DNA from: Viola odorata
Taxonomy: Eukaryota > Streptophyta > Magnoliopsida > Malpighiales > Violaceae
Direction of reading: 5' to 3'
Length of the DNA stretch: 64,000 bases
Assembly (NCBI GenBank): GCA_963691705.1
Contig: OY829545.1
Location: 58,927,179 to 58,991,178, forward strand
The position numbers and the translations under genes were made by a program. Below are positions 20,301 through 30,974 of this stretch, in pieces. Below the pieces are notes generated by a model. It was given only the letters and a program-made list of their open reading frames with translations. It made no database searches and was not told where the DNA came from. Positions within the stretch are counted from its first letter, which is position 1; every line of letters begins with the position of its first letter.

Positions 20301-20344
20301 ACGGAGGTTCATATCCATTCAAGGTCCCGAACCCACCTGACTAG
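17315..20344 (+). CDS. gag-pro: Gag-protease protein, RT/RNase H/integrase deleted, 1009 aa
   Basis: Encodes capsid protein and protease only. It starts MTRRSAPELLPL, 34 bp after the primer-binding site; the full-length relative at 59624 starts almost identically. Gag fills about residues 1-320, then a CCHC knuckle ([14 protein letters not shown], about 321), a Gln/Asn-rich linker, and a duplicated segment (KDDEPPEFTREYTV twice, about 517-557). The aspartic protease has [12 protein letters not shown] (about 660) and LLGRPFL. After LKYAYLG, where the relative continues into reverse transcriptase, the ORF jumps to a short tail (FKVQDQRLELFHGGSYPFK) that resembles the far C-terminus of full-length Pol. 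About 4 kb of pol is therefore missing with no frame break. Many codons overlap copies of the GGTCCCGAA motif. Open throughout, so probably expressed. Confidence 0.92.
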   Translation: MTRRSAPELLPLDHELGRTERGLRRLARGNSNPCVWDLERLFDLEDNPDPENFPLDHPEGPEMDDHGPVGDHVPPLPPPVQTIDDFNAAPEAPTSCIVWPVVPNDWELKSATMHHLPLYRGLAKENPHRHLQQLHSICDAMKPHNVTIEHAKLRAFMWSLKDDALDWFYDLEPQSINSWAEMSKAFTDKYYPVSIAMVTRKQLVSILQKDSEDLEQYYERFKKMQALCPSHNLSEHALMQYFCEGLNGRDKALLNAAAGGSITRLTPAAAKATIELMAKNNLPLKNSTSIQDARSAAMESQLAAITVMLQNMTSGPRVQVKACQICQLSDHPTDACPFIPEEIPVNVVGGFNVPYGQNNNQGWRQPNYGWNNSQHSGPRQPQQQNQYRNHPPPFNMQNFMPWPAYHNNQYQYQPPQDQTFFGTPNDETANDKEKFADLEKQLSIVMAEMKELKIRGRIPGQTEVNPIQKVCAMTLRSGYLMPPREHPGLDNEPIESSLPGLDPSTVVKPSNTVKPSTKKDDEPPEFTREYTVNTVEPSTKKDDEPPEFTREYTVKPSNTIEPSNTVKPPKNGHDSEIFDMFTKVHVNLPLLQAIKNVPRFAKLLKFWCANKCNMSSVKKISVSSKVSTVIQCKLPTKCKDRGMFSIPCKIGTTNIGRAMCDSGAGINVMPLTIYNSLGLGPLKPTRTTIQLADKSIIHPEGVIEDVLVQVGDFIYPADFYVLDMEDAQSVKASDMLLGRPFLRTARAKIDVHEASITLEFDGETITFNMVDDMRHPTELSSVKSIDIVDPIVGFEVPKLKQVSRPRLTDLPQHVCELAPDDCLQLTLDRSIPPTTLDIMALTLDVPTPPKLHEVATALEEHSVTPSTHVISLLSIDHTMPVVMDVEASTVAPELELKSLPSHLKYAYLGEHHTLKTPSLPAHTTANFEPSTSEFKMPDANPTPRSGQELTKMNVYHDRKLKSRFKTPKMNVNHDKFRSIGTDHTFKVQDQRLELFHGGSYPFKVPNPPD

Positions 20345-21297
20345 GCCTAATCAGCCTAGCCAACGTCGAGGCCCCGACTATAAATAGGCCAAGTGTGGGG
20401 ACATTCCACGATGTTCCACCTTCTCTTTAATTCTGCTGTACTTTTTAATTTTATTTCCGTATGAACTCCTTTTTATTTTGTGCCCTTCTCGCATTGAGGA
20501 CAATGCGAAGCCTAAGTGTGGGGAGGGTTTTATCTGCTTTATTTGCTTACTTTGCTTGACTGCATGCTTATTTCTCTGCTTGTTGTATGATTTCATGATT
20601 TGTGCGCTTTTAAATTTTCGGATTTTTATTTTTAATTGTTGCCAACTTTTGAAAACACCCCAATGATAGACACACACCCTGACTTGTGCACATAGAAGAA
20701 AAATGCTGTCCTAGTCAAGGTCCCGAATGATTCGTGCTTTGCCTGTTATGCCTTATACCTGCTTCAAGACCTAGACACCAGTAGTCACAACTTAACACCT
20801 TGTGAGCATTTGAGCCTTCATGCCTATATTTATTGTTTGAGTGAATGCATGACTAGGTATTGGTTGGGCTTGCATGATATCCATGGGTATAGACACATTT
20901 AGACATAGGAAAGCAGTAAAAAGATTAAGTCTTCGCATCACATTATCTTCTCTCATCTTTTCTGTTCTGTTTTCTTTTATTACTCCCGAACCACTTCTTG
21001 ACCCTCCATTCTGACCATTTGAATTTTCGTTGATCTTTCTTTTGGCAGGTGAGCGATGTTGTTGGGCGCACCATCGAGGGCTAGACTAGACAGAAGAAGC
21101 AGCAAAAGCGAAGTGTGGGGGCTCCCGAATACATTCACGGTCCTGAATACTGGCACCAATTCAAGGGCAGACCAAAACGAAAAAACCACTTCCCACCCAC
21201 AGCAAAACACAAGTGTGGGGAAGTGGAATCAGACATCTGGCCCCCAAAGAAAAGGTCTCATTCCTCAACCAGACCAGCTCTCTTCCTCTCTCTCTCG

Positions 21298-21333
<36 letters not shown>

Positions 21334-22040
21334 GAAAAACAAAAACAATAAAAGAGAGAGGGAAGAGAGCAAGACAATACTTTCGAAGCCAGAAGAGGAA
21401 AATCGGCAGCCAGCATCCACTCAAGGTCGTGAACCTCGGTCCCGAAACGCAGCAAGGGTCCCCCTCGAAGAAGAAAAGCCTAGTCTAGCCTTCGCTCCAG
21501 CAACATTGTCTCACCATTTGATTCTTTCTTGCCAAGGGAGCATTCCAGCTTTGAGTTGGTTCCACCACCTTCTCATTTCACTTCCTTACCTTCCCTCTTC
21601 TCCACTTTCTCTTCTCGATACGCTCCTTCCATTTCCTCTCATCAATTACTTTCTTTGTTTCCCCTTCTTACCCTTGAAGCGAAGTCTTTTGATTGCTAGA
21701 TTGCCTATGCATGTGTCTAATGTACTCGGATTGATATGTAAGCTTGATTTTGTGCCGTGTTATTGCGTACTTGAGTGTTTAAACACCTAGCCTTGTTCAT
21801 GAGCGTGAGTGCAAACAGCAATCCATGTGAGGACTGCTGGTTGATAGGCTGATGTGGAAAAATCCATTCTTAAGGGTCGTTATCCTTCTGATTGGATGCA
21901 GGTGTATCTAGGCAGGGCTTGATTTCATTCGGGGTCCCGAATCTTGAGTAGCATGATTTTTCTCTGTGCTATTGTTTGGTGTGTCTGTTCTATTTTGGGG
22001 ACTGTTTTAAATTTTGTGAATGCTCGAGGGCGAGCATTGG
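20345..22040 (+). other. Noncoding 3' region of the Gag-protease-only element
   Basis: No env-like ORF. It holds repeated polypurine-tract-like words (AAGTGTGGGG near 20391, 20514, 21112 and 21210), an A/TA-rich run (21299-21334) and a block near 21700-21940 that is also present in the chromosomal neighbour element (about 49390-49640). These features recur in the same order in the full-length Athila element on the minus strand. Confidence 0.7.
21299..21334. repeat. Poly(A) and (TA)n microsatellite
   Basis: An A run followed by about nine TA units, in the 3' region of the Gag-protease-only element. Confidence 0.9.
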
Positions 22041-22057
22041 GCAGTGTGGGGGCTATT
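22041..22057 (+). other. Polypurine tract of the Gag-protease-only element
   Basis: GCAGTGTGGGGGCTATT abuts the 3' LTR start TGATAG. The same sequence type abuts the LTR of the full-length Athila element (51802-51818). Confidence 0.8.
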
Positions 22058-23780
22058 TGATAGCATGTTTTTATGCATGATTTTCCCTCCACTTTCTCAC
22101 TTATCTAGAGCATGATTCTGCTAATTTACCCTTGATTTCATTACTATTGCAGATTCAGGCCTAAAAAGGGAGTTTGTGCTAAAACATGCGTTTTTGGTGC
22201 ATTTTGAGCGAATTCCAGTTTCAAGACCAGAAGTCGAGGTCCCGAGCCCAAAGCAGCGTTCAAGGTCCCGAGTCGGATTCCCAGTTCGGGACCCCGAAGG
22301 GCAAAGGATGTCATTTCCACGTGTCATCCCACCTAAAACGCCCATGTGACTCCTCTGACACTGTTCCTGCGCTCTGCACTGATTACCAAACACCTACCGA
22401 ACTGACCAGTTCAGCCTCGAGCTCAGTCCAGACCTGCCAAAGCTGGAGAAATCAGACAGCTTTATGCTTTTCCAGCTTTGTGCTTTAAGGAACATGGATC
22501 CACTTCTTTAGGCTTTCAATTAATGCATTTTGTCCCTAGTTTTAGGCTGAAGATATTTTGTGCTTAGGGCTCTACTATATAAAGAGCATCTAAGCTTAGT
22601 TTAGGGGGATCTTTTCCGAATTTATAATCAATTAGGATAACTTAGAAGTAGCTTAGACTTCTCTCTAGTTTCTCTCTCTAGCCATTGTTAGCTTCTTCAA
22701 CATTGCTGCCGAGCTATAAACGGAATTTTAGTAACAAGTTTTCTTCCCTTACACTATTTAATTACTTGTTATGCTTTCTTTAATCGTTATTTGTTTATCT
22801 CTAAGTATGAGTAGCTAAATTCCTAGTTCTTGGCAAGGCTGATTCAAGGGTTGCAGGGGCAGATTCGAGGCCTTAATGTGCTTAATATATTCTTGATGCT
22901 ATATTCAACTATTCATCGATTTAATTACATCTTTGCATGATTTAATTTGAGGCATGATCAACTGAGAATTATCTTGTGTAAATGCTGCCATTTATGTGAT
23001 GAATACGGAAGGAAAGTTGCATGAGCAAGTAGGCATCTGTTTAGTCTTGACTGTGTCAAAGTGGTCTCGAATAGATAGGTTGGGTAGTTGATTAGAGCTG
23101 GGTCACGAGTCTGACAAACTGAGGGACTTTAGCTCTAGATCTGTCTTTTCTTAGCTTCATGGGCAGTTTGAGTATGGCCCTCCCGCATTCGTGCCTGGGG
23201 GGATGGCAAACTGTCAAGACTACCTCATATGTGGAGACGGGGGGTAGTTTCTCTTAAGAGAAAAGTAGGGGATATCCGAGGAATCTGGTCCCCATGTCAT
23301 TTCTATGACATCTCGAATGGAATACTCTTGAGCTGATGACGATCTGGTCCCGAATGCAACCCAGAATGCCTTTGCCGAGAACACTTTCTCCATCTGATTA
23401 TTCGTGCTAATTTCACTCTTGTTCTATTTCACGCCTGTGTTGATACTTCTGCATCTGCTTCTGATTTGTTTCGTTATTTCTAGAATTGTTCGCCTATCTA
23501 CTCATTTTACTATTCGGGACCTCGAACGTGACATTCGGGACCCCGAATACTGCTTTCGTAGATAGAATTGTTAGCTCCCGAATTCTGTCTTGGCTAACTC
23601 GTTAGCCAAGTAAAACCCCCCTGATTGTTACTTTTTGTGCATTTCACCCCCGAATACATTCAAGACCTTAGATCAGTCTCTCACAATCCCTGTGTTCGAC
23701 CCTGACTACCACTGTACACTTTATCTCTTGTGCACACACGTTTTCAGGCACTATAAATCTATGTATTTGATTGACAATCA
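22058..23780 (+). repeat. 3' LTR of the Gag-protease-only Athila element
   Basis: Same length as the 5' copy with a constant offset of 6520 bp, so there is no net insertion or deletion between them. Confidence 0.95.
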
Positions 23781-23785
23781 GTGCT
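23781..23785. other. Target-site duplication, right (GTGCT)
   Basis: Partner of 15533-15537, directly after the 3' LTR. Confidence 0.9.
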
Positions 23786-26630
23786 CTTAGGTAGACCTTT
23801 TCTTAGGTCTGCTAGAGCAAAGATAGACATTTATGAAGGTAGTATTATTTGGAATTCTTTGGGAGCACGATTAAGTTTTACATGAAGGAGGGATTAAAAT
23901 ATCAAAATGAGACGCATAGTGTTAATTTTATTGATATCTTATACCATATTGAAGAAGAGACTGTAGATTTAAATGCTACTGACCCACTTGATTTTATCTT
24001 AAGTAGAAGTATCTCAGCTAAGACACTGGAAGAAATGGAGGACCGGATAGGGAACCAAGAAGATCTTAGGGAGATCTGTTAACAGATCTCCACGAGACTG
24101 AACCCGTGAAGGAATTATTGTCTTGCCCACTGTTCAGCATGTCTGACTCTAAGATCTTACCATCTATTGTGCAGGCACCCGAGCTTGATCTTAAGGAGTT
24201 GCCAGAAAACCTTAAGTATGCCTATGTAGGCCAAGAAAAAACTCTCCCAGTTATAATCTCAACCAAGCTTTCCAGCGAGGAAGAGGCAAGATTGACAAAC
24301 GTTTTGAAGGAACATAAGGAGGCTATTGGGTGGACTCTAGCAGACATCAAGGGCATATCCTCAACCATTTGCACCCACAAAATTCATGTGGAAGAGGATA
24401 AGAAAACTATTAGACAACCCCAAAGGAGGCTAAACCCTCCGATGATGGAAGTTGTCAAGAAGGAAATTATTAAATTGCTTGATGCTGGAATTATATACCC
24501 GATCTCTGATAGTTCATGGGTTTCCCCTGTGCAGGTTGTGCCTAAGAAGACAGGTATTACCGTGACTGAAGGTGAAGATGGAATAAAAAGAACCACAAGA
24601 ATTCAGAATGGATGGAGAGTCTGCATAGACTACCGCAGACTTAACCAAGTCACGAGGAAAGATCACTTTCCATTACCATTCATCGACCAAATGGTGGAAA
24701 GACTGACTGGAAAGTCCCATTACTGTTTCTTGGATGGTTATTCGGGATTTCACCAAATCCCAGTGGCGTTAGAAGACCAAGAGAAGACGACATTCACATG
24801 TTCCTTCGGAACCTTTGCGTATAGGAGGATGCCATTCGGATTGTGCAATGCGCCGGCCACTTTTCAAAGGTGTATTGTTAGCATCTTTTCAGATTATGTA
24901 GAAAAAGGTATTGAAGTGTTTATGGATGACTTCACCGTATATGGTGATAATTTTGATAAATGCTTAGCTACTCTGAAAAATGTTTTGAAAAGATGTGTGA
25001 CCACTAATCTTGTTCTTAACTATGAAAAATGTCATTTCATGGTTGAATAAGGTATTGTCCTCGGTCATGTAGTTTCTAAGAAAGGCATAGAAGTCGACCA
25101 GGCTAAGATTGATGTTATCAAAACCTTGCCTTACCCCTCATGCGTGCGTGAGGTTAGAAGTTTTCTAGGCCATGCTGGATTTTATCACAGGTTTATTAAA
25201 GACTTCTCGAAGATTGCGGAGCCAATATACAAACTGTTGCAAAAAGAAGTGGACTTCAATTTTGACGAATCTTGCCAAGTAGCGTTTGACAAGATCAAGG
25301 AGAAACTCACATCAGCCCAAATCATCCAAGCACCAGATTGGAACCTTCCATTCGAATTGATGTGTGACGCTAGTAACTCAGCCGTTGGTGCGGTTCTAGG
25401 GTAGAAAAATGGTAGAGATCCACAAGTGATCTACTATGCCTCTAAGATGCTTGACGATGCACAAAAGAACTATACCACGACTGAGAAGGAATTGTTCGCA
25501 ATAATCTTTGCGTTGGACAAATTCAGATCATATTTGTTGGGGACAAAAGTCATAGTTTTTTCTGACCATGCGACCTTGAGGTATGTTTTGACAAAAGCAG
25601 AATCTAAGCCAAGATTGATCCGCTGGATTTTACTTTTGCAGGAACATAACTTGGAAATCAAGGACAAAGTAGGAAAGAAAAACTTAGTCGCCGATCACCT
25701 AAGCAGGTGCTTTGTGAAGACGGATTCAGAACCAATCAGAGATGATTTTCCAGATGAACATCTATTTGCCATCCAAGTAAATAGGCCATGGTTTGCTGAT
25801 CTCGTCAATTTCTTAGCCACGGGTAAACACCATGGAGACCTAACGGCTTAAGAAAAGGTAAAGATTAAGCACGACAACATGTATTTTATTTGAGATGATC
25901 CTTATCTTTAGAAAATTGGATCTGATCAGTTGATAAGAAGATGTATTCCTGAGAGCGAAATCCCATCGATTTTGAGATGTTGTCACTCTTATGCATGTGG
26001 TGGACACTTTGGAACTAAGAGAACAACCTTAAAAGTCCTAGAGTCAGGATTTTATTGGCCTACTCTATTTCATGATAGTTATATGTTTTGTAAGACATGT
26101 CCTGAATGCCAAAAGATAGGGAACATAAGCGCTAGAAATCAAATGCCCATGAATGTTATATTAAATTGTGAGATTTTTGATCTGTAGAGCATTGATTTTA
26201 TGGGGCCATTTCCTATGTCGAATGGGAAACAATATATATTGCTTGTTGTGGATTACGTGTCTAAATGGATAGAAGCTAAGGCAACTAGGACCAATGATGC
26301 TAGAACTGTTGTTTCATTTTTTAAAACTAACATTTTGAACAGGTTTGGTGTACCTAGGGGAATCATTAGCGACCGAGGAACACATTTCTGCAATAGTATT
26401 ATTGTTTCGCTTTTCAGGAAATACGGTGTAACCCACAAAGTCTCCACTGCATACCATCCCCAGTCAAATGGCCAACCAGAGGTATCAAACAGAGAAGTCA
26501 AATCGATCTTAGCTAAGACAGTTGGTTTAGATCGACGAGATTGGAGCCAAAGGCTAGATGATGCACTTTAGGCATATATGACTGCCTACAAATCTCCCAT
26601 AGGAATGACTCCTTACAAATTTATATAAAT
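23781..26630 (+). pseudogene. pol: Old Athila-type pol relic (protease end, RT, RNase H, integrase)
   Basis: The protein order matches Athila Pol: LLGRPFL at the start, reverse transcriptase ([10 protein letters not shown] near 24930), RNase H (CDASNSAVGAVLG), integrase finger (HFGTKRTT, CPECQK) and DDE core ([15 protein letters not shown]). From 24106 to 26571 everything lies in one frame with seven in-frame stops (25048, 25402, 25849, 25891, 25909, 26185, 26569) and no frameshift; two frameshifts lie before 24106. Alignment breaks down after about 26620. The relic was split by the younger Gag-protease-only element and truncated on the right by the Ogre-like LTR at 26745. Clearly dead. Confidence 0.9.
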
Positions 26631-26744
26631 CCTGTGCCATTAAGATCATGGATCTTAAGGCTTTTGACCAAATGGGCCATTTCTACGAGAAAAAAAGGCT
26701 ATCTCTATTTTAATACAGGATTTACCCCAGTAGCAGATCACCTC
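26631..26744 (+). other. Degraded end of the pol relic before the Ogre-like LTR
   Basis: Faint similarity to the integrase C-terminus (AAGGCTTTT context) and then nothing recognisable. The last five bases, ACCTC, would be the left target duplication of the Ogre-like element; the partner is off the window. Confidence 0.4.
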
Positions 26745-27686
26745 TGTTGATACCCGAATTTTGACGCCATTTTTAATCAATTTTAGCATTTCTGTTATTT
26801 AGTTAATTTACAGTCATTTTTAGTTAATTGACTGTCGCTAGCATTTTTAGGTGTTTCGTTGCATTTTAGCATCATCGTTCGCATCGTCAGTTTTCGAAAT
26901 TGCATCTTTAATTTTTCGGCATTTATTTTCATTATTATTATCATTATTACTTTTAGCCTTAAAAATCACATTTTTGACTATACGACAATCGTTTACTAGT
27001 TTTTTCTTCGTTTTAAGTCATCACATGAATTTTAGGATTTTTAATATTTTAGCGCATTTTTTAGTATTTTTATTATTTTATTATTATTTTTATTCGAGCT
27101 TTTATTAGACCCGAGTAAGTCTGTTCGGAAAATAGCTCGACTTTAAAATGTTTTCCATCAACTAGTTGCTAGCTTTGTTTTTACTCGTAACGGTCTACAA
27201 CGTTTCGTGTAATTTTCGACGTAACATTTTTATTTTTCCGTTCGCGCGTGTCACGCTTTTGAAAGAGAAAATAAACGCGCTAAGCGGAAAATTTTCATTA
27301 TTCGCTGTATACGGTTAGACTCGTCGTATTTTTCTCTAAGCGCAGGTACCGTCGGTTCAAAAAGTCTGAACGATTGCTCACCGGAGTCGGCTCGAGGCCA
27401 TTTAAATAAACTAAAAGACCATTTGATCTCAACCGTTGATCTGGTCAACCAATAAAAGTCAACCAGATCAACGGTTGACAATTTAGGTGTGCATGGCACA
27501 CATGAACAACCATGGAGACGAGCGAACAGTGGAGCAGGCCACCGAGCTGCCTGCTCCGACGTCCTGTCCCGTCGATCATCATCACCAGCCCCTAGCCCAG
27601 CCACCTCACACGACCATAGACCCGCCAGCGCAGCCCCTCAGCCTCCACGCGCAGCACCGCGCCTCGAAGCCACGCGTTCGATTGGC

Positions 27687-27694
27687 TATAAATA
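27687..27694 (+). promoter_or_regulatory. TATA box of the Ogre-like LTR
   Basis: TTGGCTATAAATACAAGC, a strong plant TATA box about 940 bp into the LTR. Confidence 0.75.
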
Positions 27695-28419
27695 CAAGCT
27701 TCCATCCTTCGAAAAACGGGCACCAAATTGGCAAGAAAAACTTGCTCCTTCTCCCTCTTGATTGGTTGCTCACTTAGAGCGATAAATTGTCCAGTTCAAA
27801 GTTTAGAATGTGAGCTTTCTCTCTCTAGCCATTTTCGTTTTTCTTAAGCATTTTTCTTCTTTAATTCGTTTGGCTTTGTTTTGAAGAGATTAATTGTTTG
27901 TTTTTGTGCCATTAATTCATGTGCATGATGTAGATTAAATACATTCTTTCAATTTTAAAATCATTAGCTAGATTGTGCAAATTAATTAGTTTTCGATAAT
28001 TAACGGTTTTGTCATTTTTTTAAAATTAAACTCGGTACGGTTTTCGTTAAAATTCGAGCTTCGTACGGTCGAGACGCCGTCGAGGAGACTAGCGTCTCGG
28101 TATGAAGATCGCGAGAAACGGGCAAGGCAAGCCGGAGCTTGGCCGCCGGCAGTAGCGCCGGCGACCAAGAAGAGAGACGATGAACAGTGCCATGCAAGGC
28201 CTGTTCATCCGTCCTTGATGATGGGCTTGGCCCATCATCATCTCTTTTAATTTTTCATGAGCCAGGCACTATTCCTGGCCCATTTTTCATTTTTCTTTCA
28301 TTTTATTAATTGGGCCTAGCCCATTTTCAATTCTTTCCGAAAACTTCGGATCATGTTTTTTCGTAAAATAATTCGTATGCTTCGTATGATTATTTTTCGC
28401 AATATCAAATGTTTAATTT

Positions 28420-28860
28420 TCTGCACTTATCAACTGTTTAAATTATTCGCACTTTAAATATCCGCAATTTACTTTCGGCAATTTAAATTCAATTATTCAT
28501 TTTACCGCCTACATGGTCGGTCGCATTTTAATTCTCGTAAATATCAACTGCTTTAATTTTTTGCAAACTGCTAGAAATTCTTCCGCAATATCAACTGTTT
28601 TATTTTCAGCAAATATCAATTGTTTTATTTTCTGCAATATCAATTGTTTTATTTTCTGCAAATATCAACTGCTTTAATTTTTCGCAAACTGCTGGAAATT
28701 CTTCCGCAATATCAATTGTTTTAAATTCCGCACTTATCATACTGCTGGAAATTCTTCCGCAAATATCAACTGTTTTATTTTCGGCAATATCAATTGTTTT
28801 ATTTTCCGCAAATATCAACTGTTTACTTTCTGCAAATTACCAACTGTTTTAAATCCCCTG
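28420..28860. repeat. AT-rich minisatellite in the LTR, about 25-bp units
   Basis: Repeated variants of CAAATATCAACTGTTTTATTT, interleaved with CTGGAAATTCTTCCG. Irregular, about 15 units. Confidence 0.75.
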
Positions 28861-28911
28861 TGAATCGTCAACTGCATTCAATTTTTCTGCAATCATATCA
28901 TCATTTTAAAT

Positions 28912-29575
28912 TCTCGTATGCGAAAAATCAATCATTATCGCATGCAATCAACTTAGCATTTTAAATTCTCGTATGCGTAAAATCAATCATTTTTCGCATG
29001 CAATCAACGTAGCATTTTTAAATTCTCTTATGCGTAAAATCAATCATTTTTTCCATGCAATCAACTCAGCATTTAAATTTTGTATGCGTAAAATAAATCA
29101 TTTTTTCGCATGCAATCAACGTAGCATTTAAATTGTCGTATGTGTAAAAATCAATCATTTTTCGCATGCAATCAACACAGCATTTAAATTTCGTATGCGT
29201 AAAATCAATCATTTTTCGCATGCAATCAACGTAGCATATTTAAATTCTCGTATGCGTAAAATCAATCATTTTTCGCATGCAATCAACGTAGCATTTAAAT
29301 TCTCGTATGCTTAAAATCAATCATTTTTCGCATGCAATCAACTCAGCATTTAAATTCTCATATGCTTAAAATCAATCATTTTTCGCATGCAATCAACGTA
29401 GCATTTAAATTCTCGTATGCGTAAAATCAATCATTTTTCGCATGCAATCAACATAGTATTTAAATTCTCGTATGCGTAAAATCAATCATTTTTCGCATGC
29501 AATCAACTCAGCATTTAATTTTCGTATGCGTGAGATCCATCATTTCTCGCATATAATCAACTGTCATTTAAATTT
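28912..29575. repeat. Minisatellite in the LTR, 12 units of about 55 bp
   Basis: Each unit has TCGTATGCGTAAAATCAATC, TTTTTCGCATGCAATCAAC and a variable tri-nucleotide before AGCATTTAAAT. Unit ends alternate between CGTAGC and CTCAGC variants, suggesting higher-order duplication. Confidence 0.85.
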
Positions 29576-30475
29576 TTGCACTCATAAAATTGCTTATTTA
29601 TTTCTCAAGCTATCGCTAACACTCTTACTTTGTAGGGTTTAATTTCAAGCTTCGCTCGAAAGTACGCCTTTCGATTCCTTTTTATTTATTCAACGCTTTT
29701 CGCAAATATCAATTGTACGCATGATATATAGAACTGCTAGAACTAAAATCAACCCACATGAACAACGTGTTTAAAGAGTTGCTTAAAATGCCATGCTCAT
29801 GTGATTTTAAATTCTCGCATATATTGACTGCATGTACATGGGGACTTTCGATCCCACATCAATTTTTCCACCTCAAAAGCAATCATTTAAATTTGTACTC
29901 TGTTAGCAATCCATGATAGGTTCACATAGCAATCAATCTAATCATGCATGACCCAATGATGACATAGAGGGCGCTCATTCAGTCTTGCAGAAAATTCAGT
30001 CCCATCACGTTACGGTCAGGAATAATCGATCGATCTTGATAAACGGTAACCCCGTCCGAAAGGTCTTTTTATTATTCCTGAACGTCACGATCATAAAAAA
30101 GACTAAAATGACGATTCCTTTGAGGGTCCCCCTTTACAAAACGTATTTTATCAAACACCTTTTAAAAACACCTCTCTCATCAACCGGTAACCGTTTTCGG
30201 ATGTGACTCGGGTGCCTGACACCTTCCCGAGACCATAATACGACCCCGAACCTTTGTCTGGGGTCCAAACCCTTTTTTTTGTGCCTTTAGTTTTTTCACT
30301 TATTATATTTCCTATGCCATGACGATTAAGGTTCCCTAAAACCTAGCAACCAAATTAGGGTGGCGACTTCATTGCATGTTGCGAGGCGTCTGTTTACGCT
30401 GAGCATTGTAAGGTCCCAAATTTCGTTGCACACTCGCGAATTACCTTTTCGTAATTTTCGTGGGGCGCGACAGTT

Positions 30476-30494
30476 TGGCGACTCCACTGGGGAC
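30476..30494 (+). other. Primer-binding site of the Ogre-like element
   Basis: TGGCGACTCCACTGGGGAC, three bases after the LTR end. It has the TGG start needed for tRNA priming; I do not assign the tRNA with confidence. Confidence 0.75.
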
Positions 30495-30667
30495 AGTTAG
30501 GGTCGGAGCCGGTTTTAGCTTTTTAGAGAGGTGTTATTTGTTGTTTGTTTATTTGCTTTGATCAATTGCTGGTCTGTTCATTTATTTGCTTTATCAATTG
30601 TCATATGCATTTCATAGCGCCCTACACCCAGGGGACAATTACCAAAATAGGAGGGTAGTAGTGACGC

Positions 30668-30687
30668 CCTAGGACACGTGTCCTAGG
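30668..30687. repeat. Perfect 20-bp palindrome in the leader
   Basis: CCTAGGACACGTGTCCTAGG lies about 175 bp after the primer-binding site and before the first ORF. It is perfectly self-complementary and centred on CACGTG. Confidence 0.85.
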
Positions 30688-30974
30688 TAGTGTTCACCAA
30701 CCCCAACTCGGATGAACCCCTAAAGCCAGTCGAAAGGTTACTCGATTTCGCAAGGAATCGGGACACTGGACGACACTTTAGGGACCTTTTCATGGTATCA
30801 TCCGGGAACCATTCAAGCCAGTTAGAGGTGTCGGAATAAGAGCCCCAGCACGTGCATCATGATTATAACTGTTTGTCGTGGCTCTATTTATCTTATTGGC
30901 ATATTGACGTGATTTTTCTGTTATACGAACTGCGGATTTCTCACACGCACAGTTCACTTAGCACTTAAAATTCT

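Larger units (their letters stand above)
15538..23780 (+). mobile_element. Young non-autonomous Athila-type retrotransposon encoding only Gag-protease
   Basis: Complete, 8243 bp: two 1723-bp LTRs (15538-17260 and 22058-23780), target duplication GTGCT on both sides, tRNA-Asp primer-binding site, one ORF (17315-20344), a 1.7-kb noncoding 3' region and a polypurine tract. I found a single LTR difference by eye (T/C near 15610/22130), so the insertion is recent. Reverse transcriptase, RNase H and integrase are absent, so these must come from another element. The full-length element at 49666-61814 shares its ends and is a candidate helper family. Confidence 0.93.
26745..30472 (+). repeat. 5' LTR of the Ogre-like element, 3728 bp
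   Basis: Begins TGTTGATACCC and ends GGCGCGACA, just before the primer-binding site. A TATA box at 27687 leaves about 2.8 kb of LTR downstream, which contains two minisatellite arrays (28420-28860 and 28912-29575). The first 732 bp match 63269-64000. Confidence 0.88.

Noticed and set aside
27487..27777. GC-rich ORFs of 90-96 codons in the Ogre-like LTR
   Set aside because: They lie directly over the core promoter in U3; the 3' LTR copy leaves the window before this region, so no conservation can be tested.
28912..29575. Regular repeat array considered as CRISPR
   Set aside because: There are no unique spacers between conserved repeats, there is no cas gene, and the setting is a plant LTR; it is a minisatellite.
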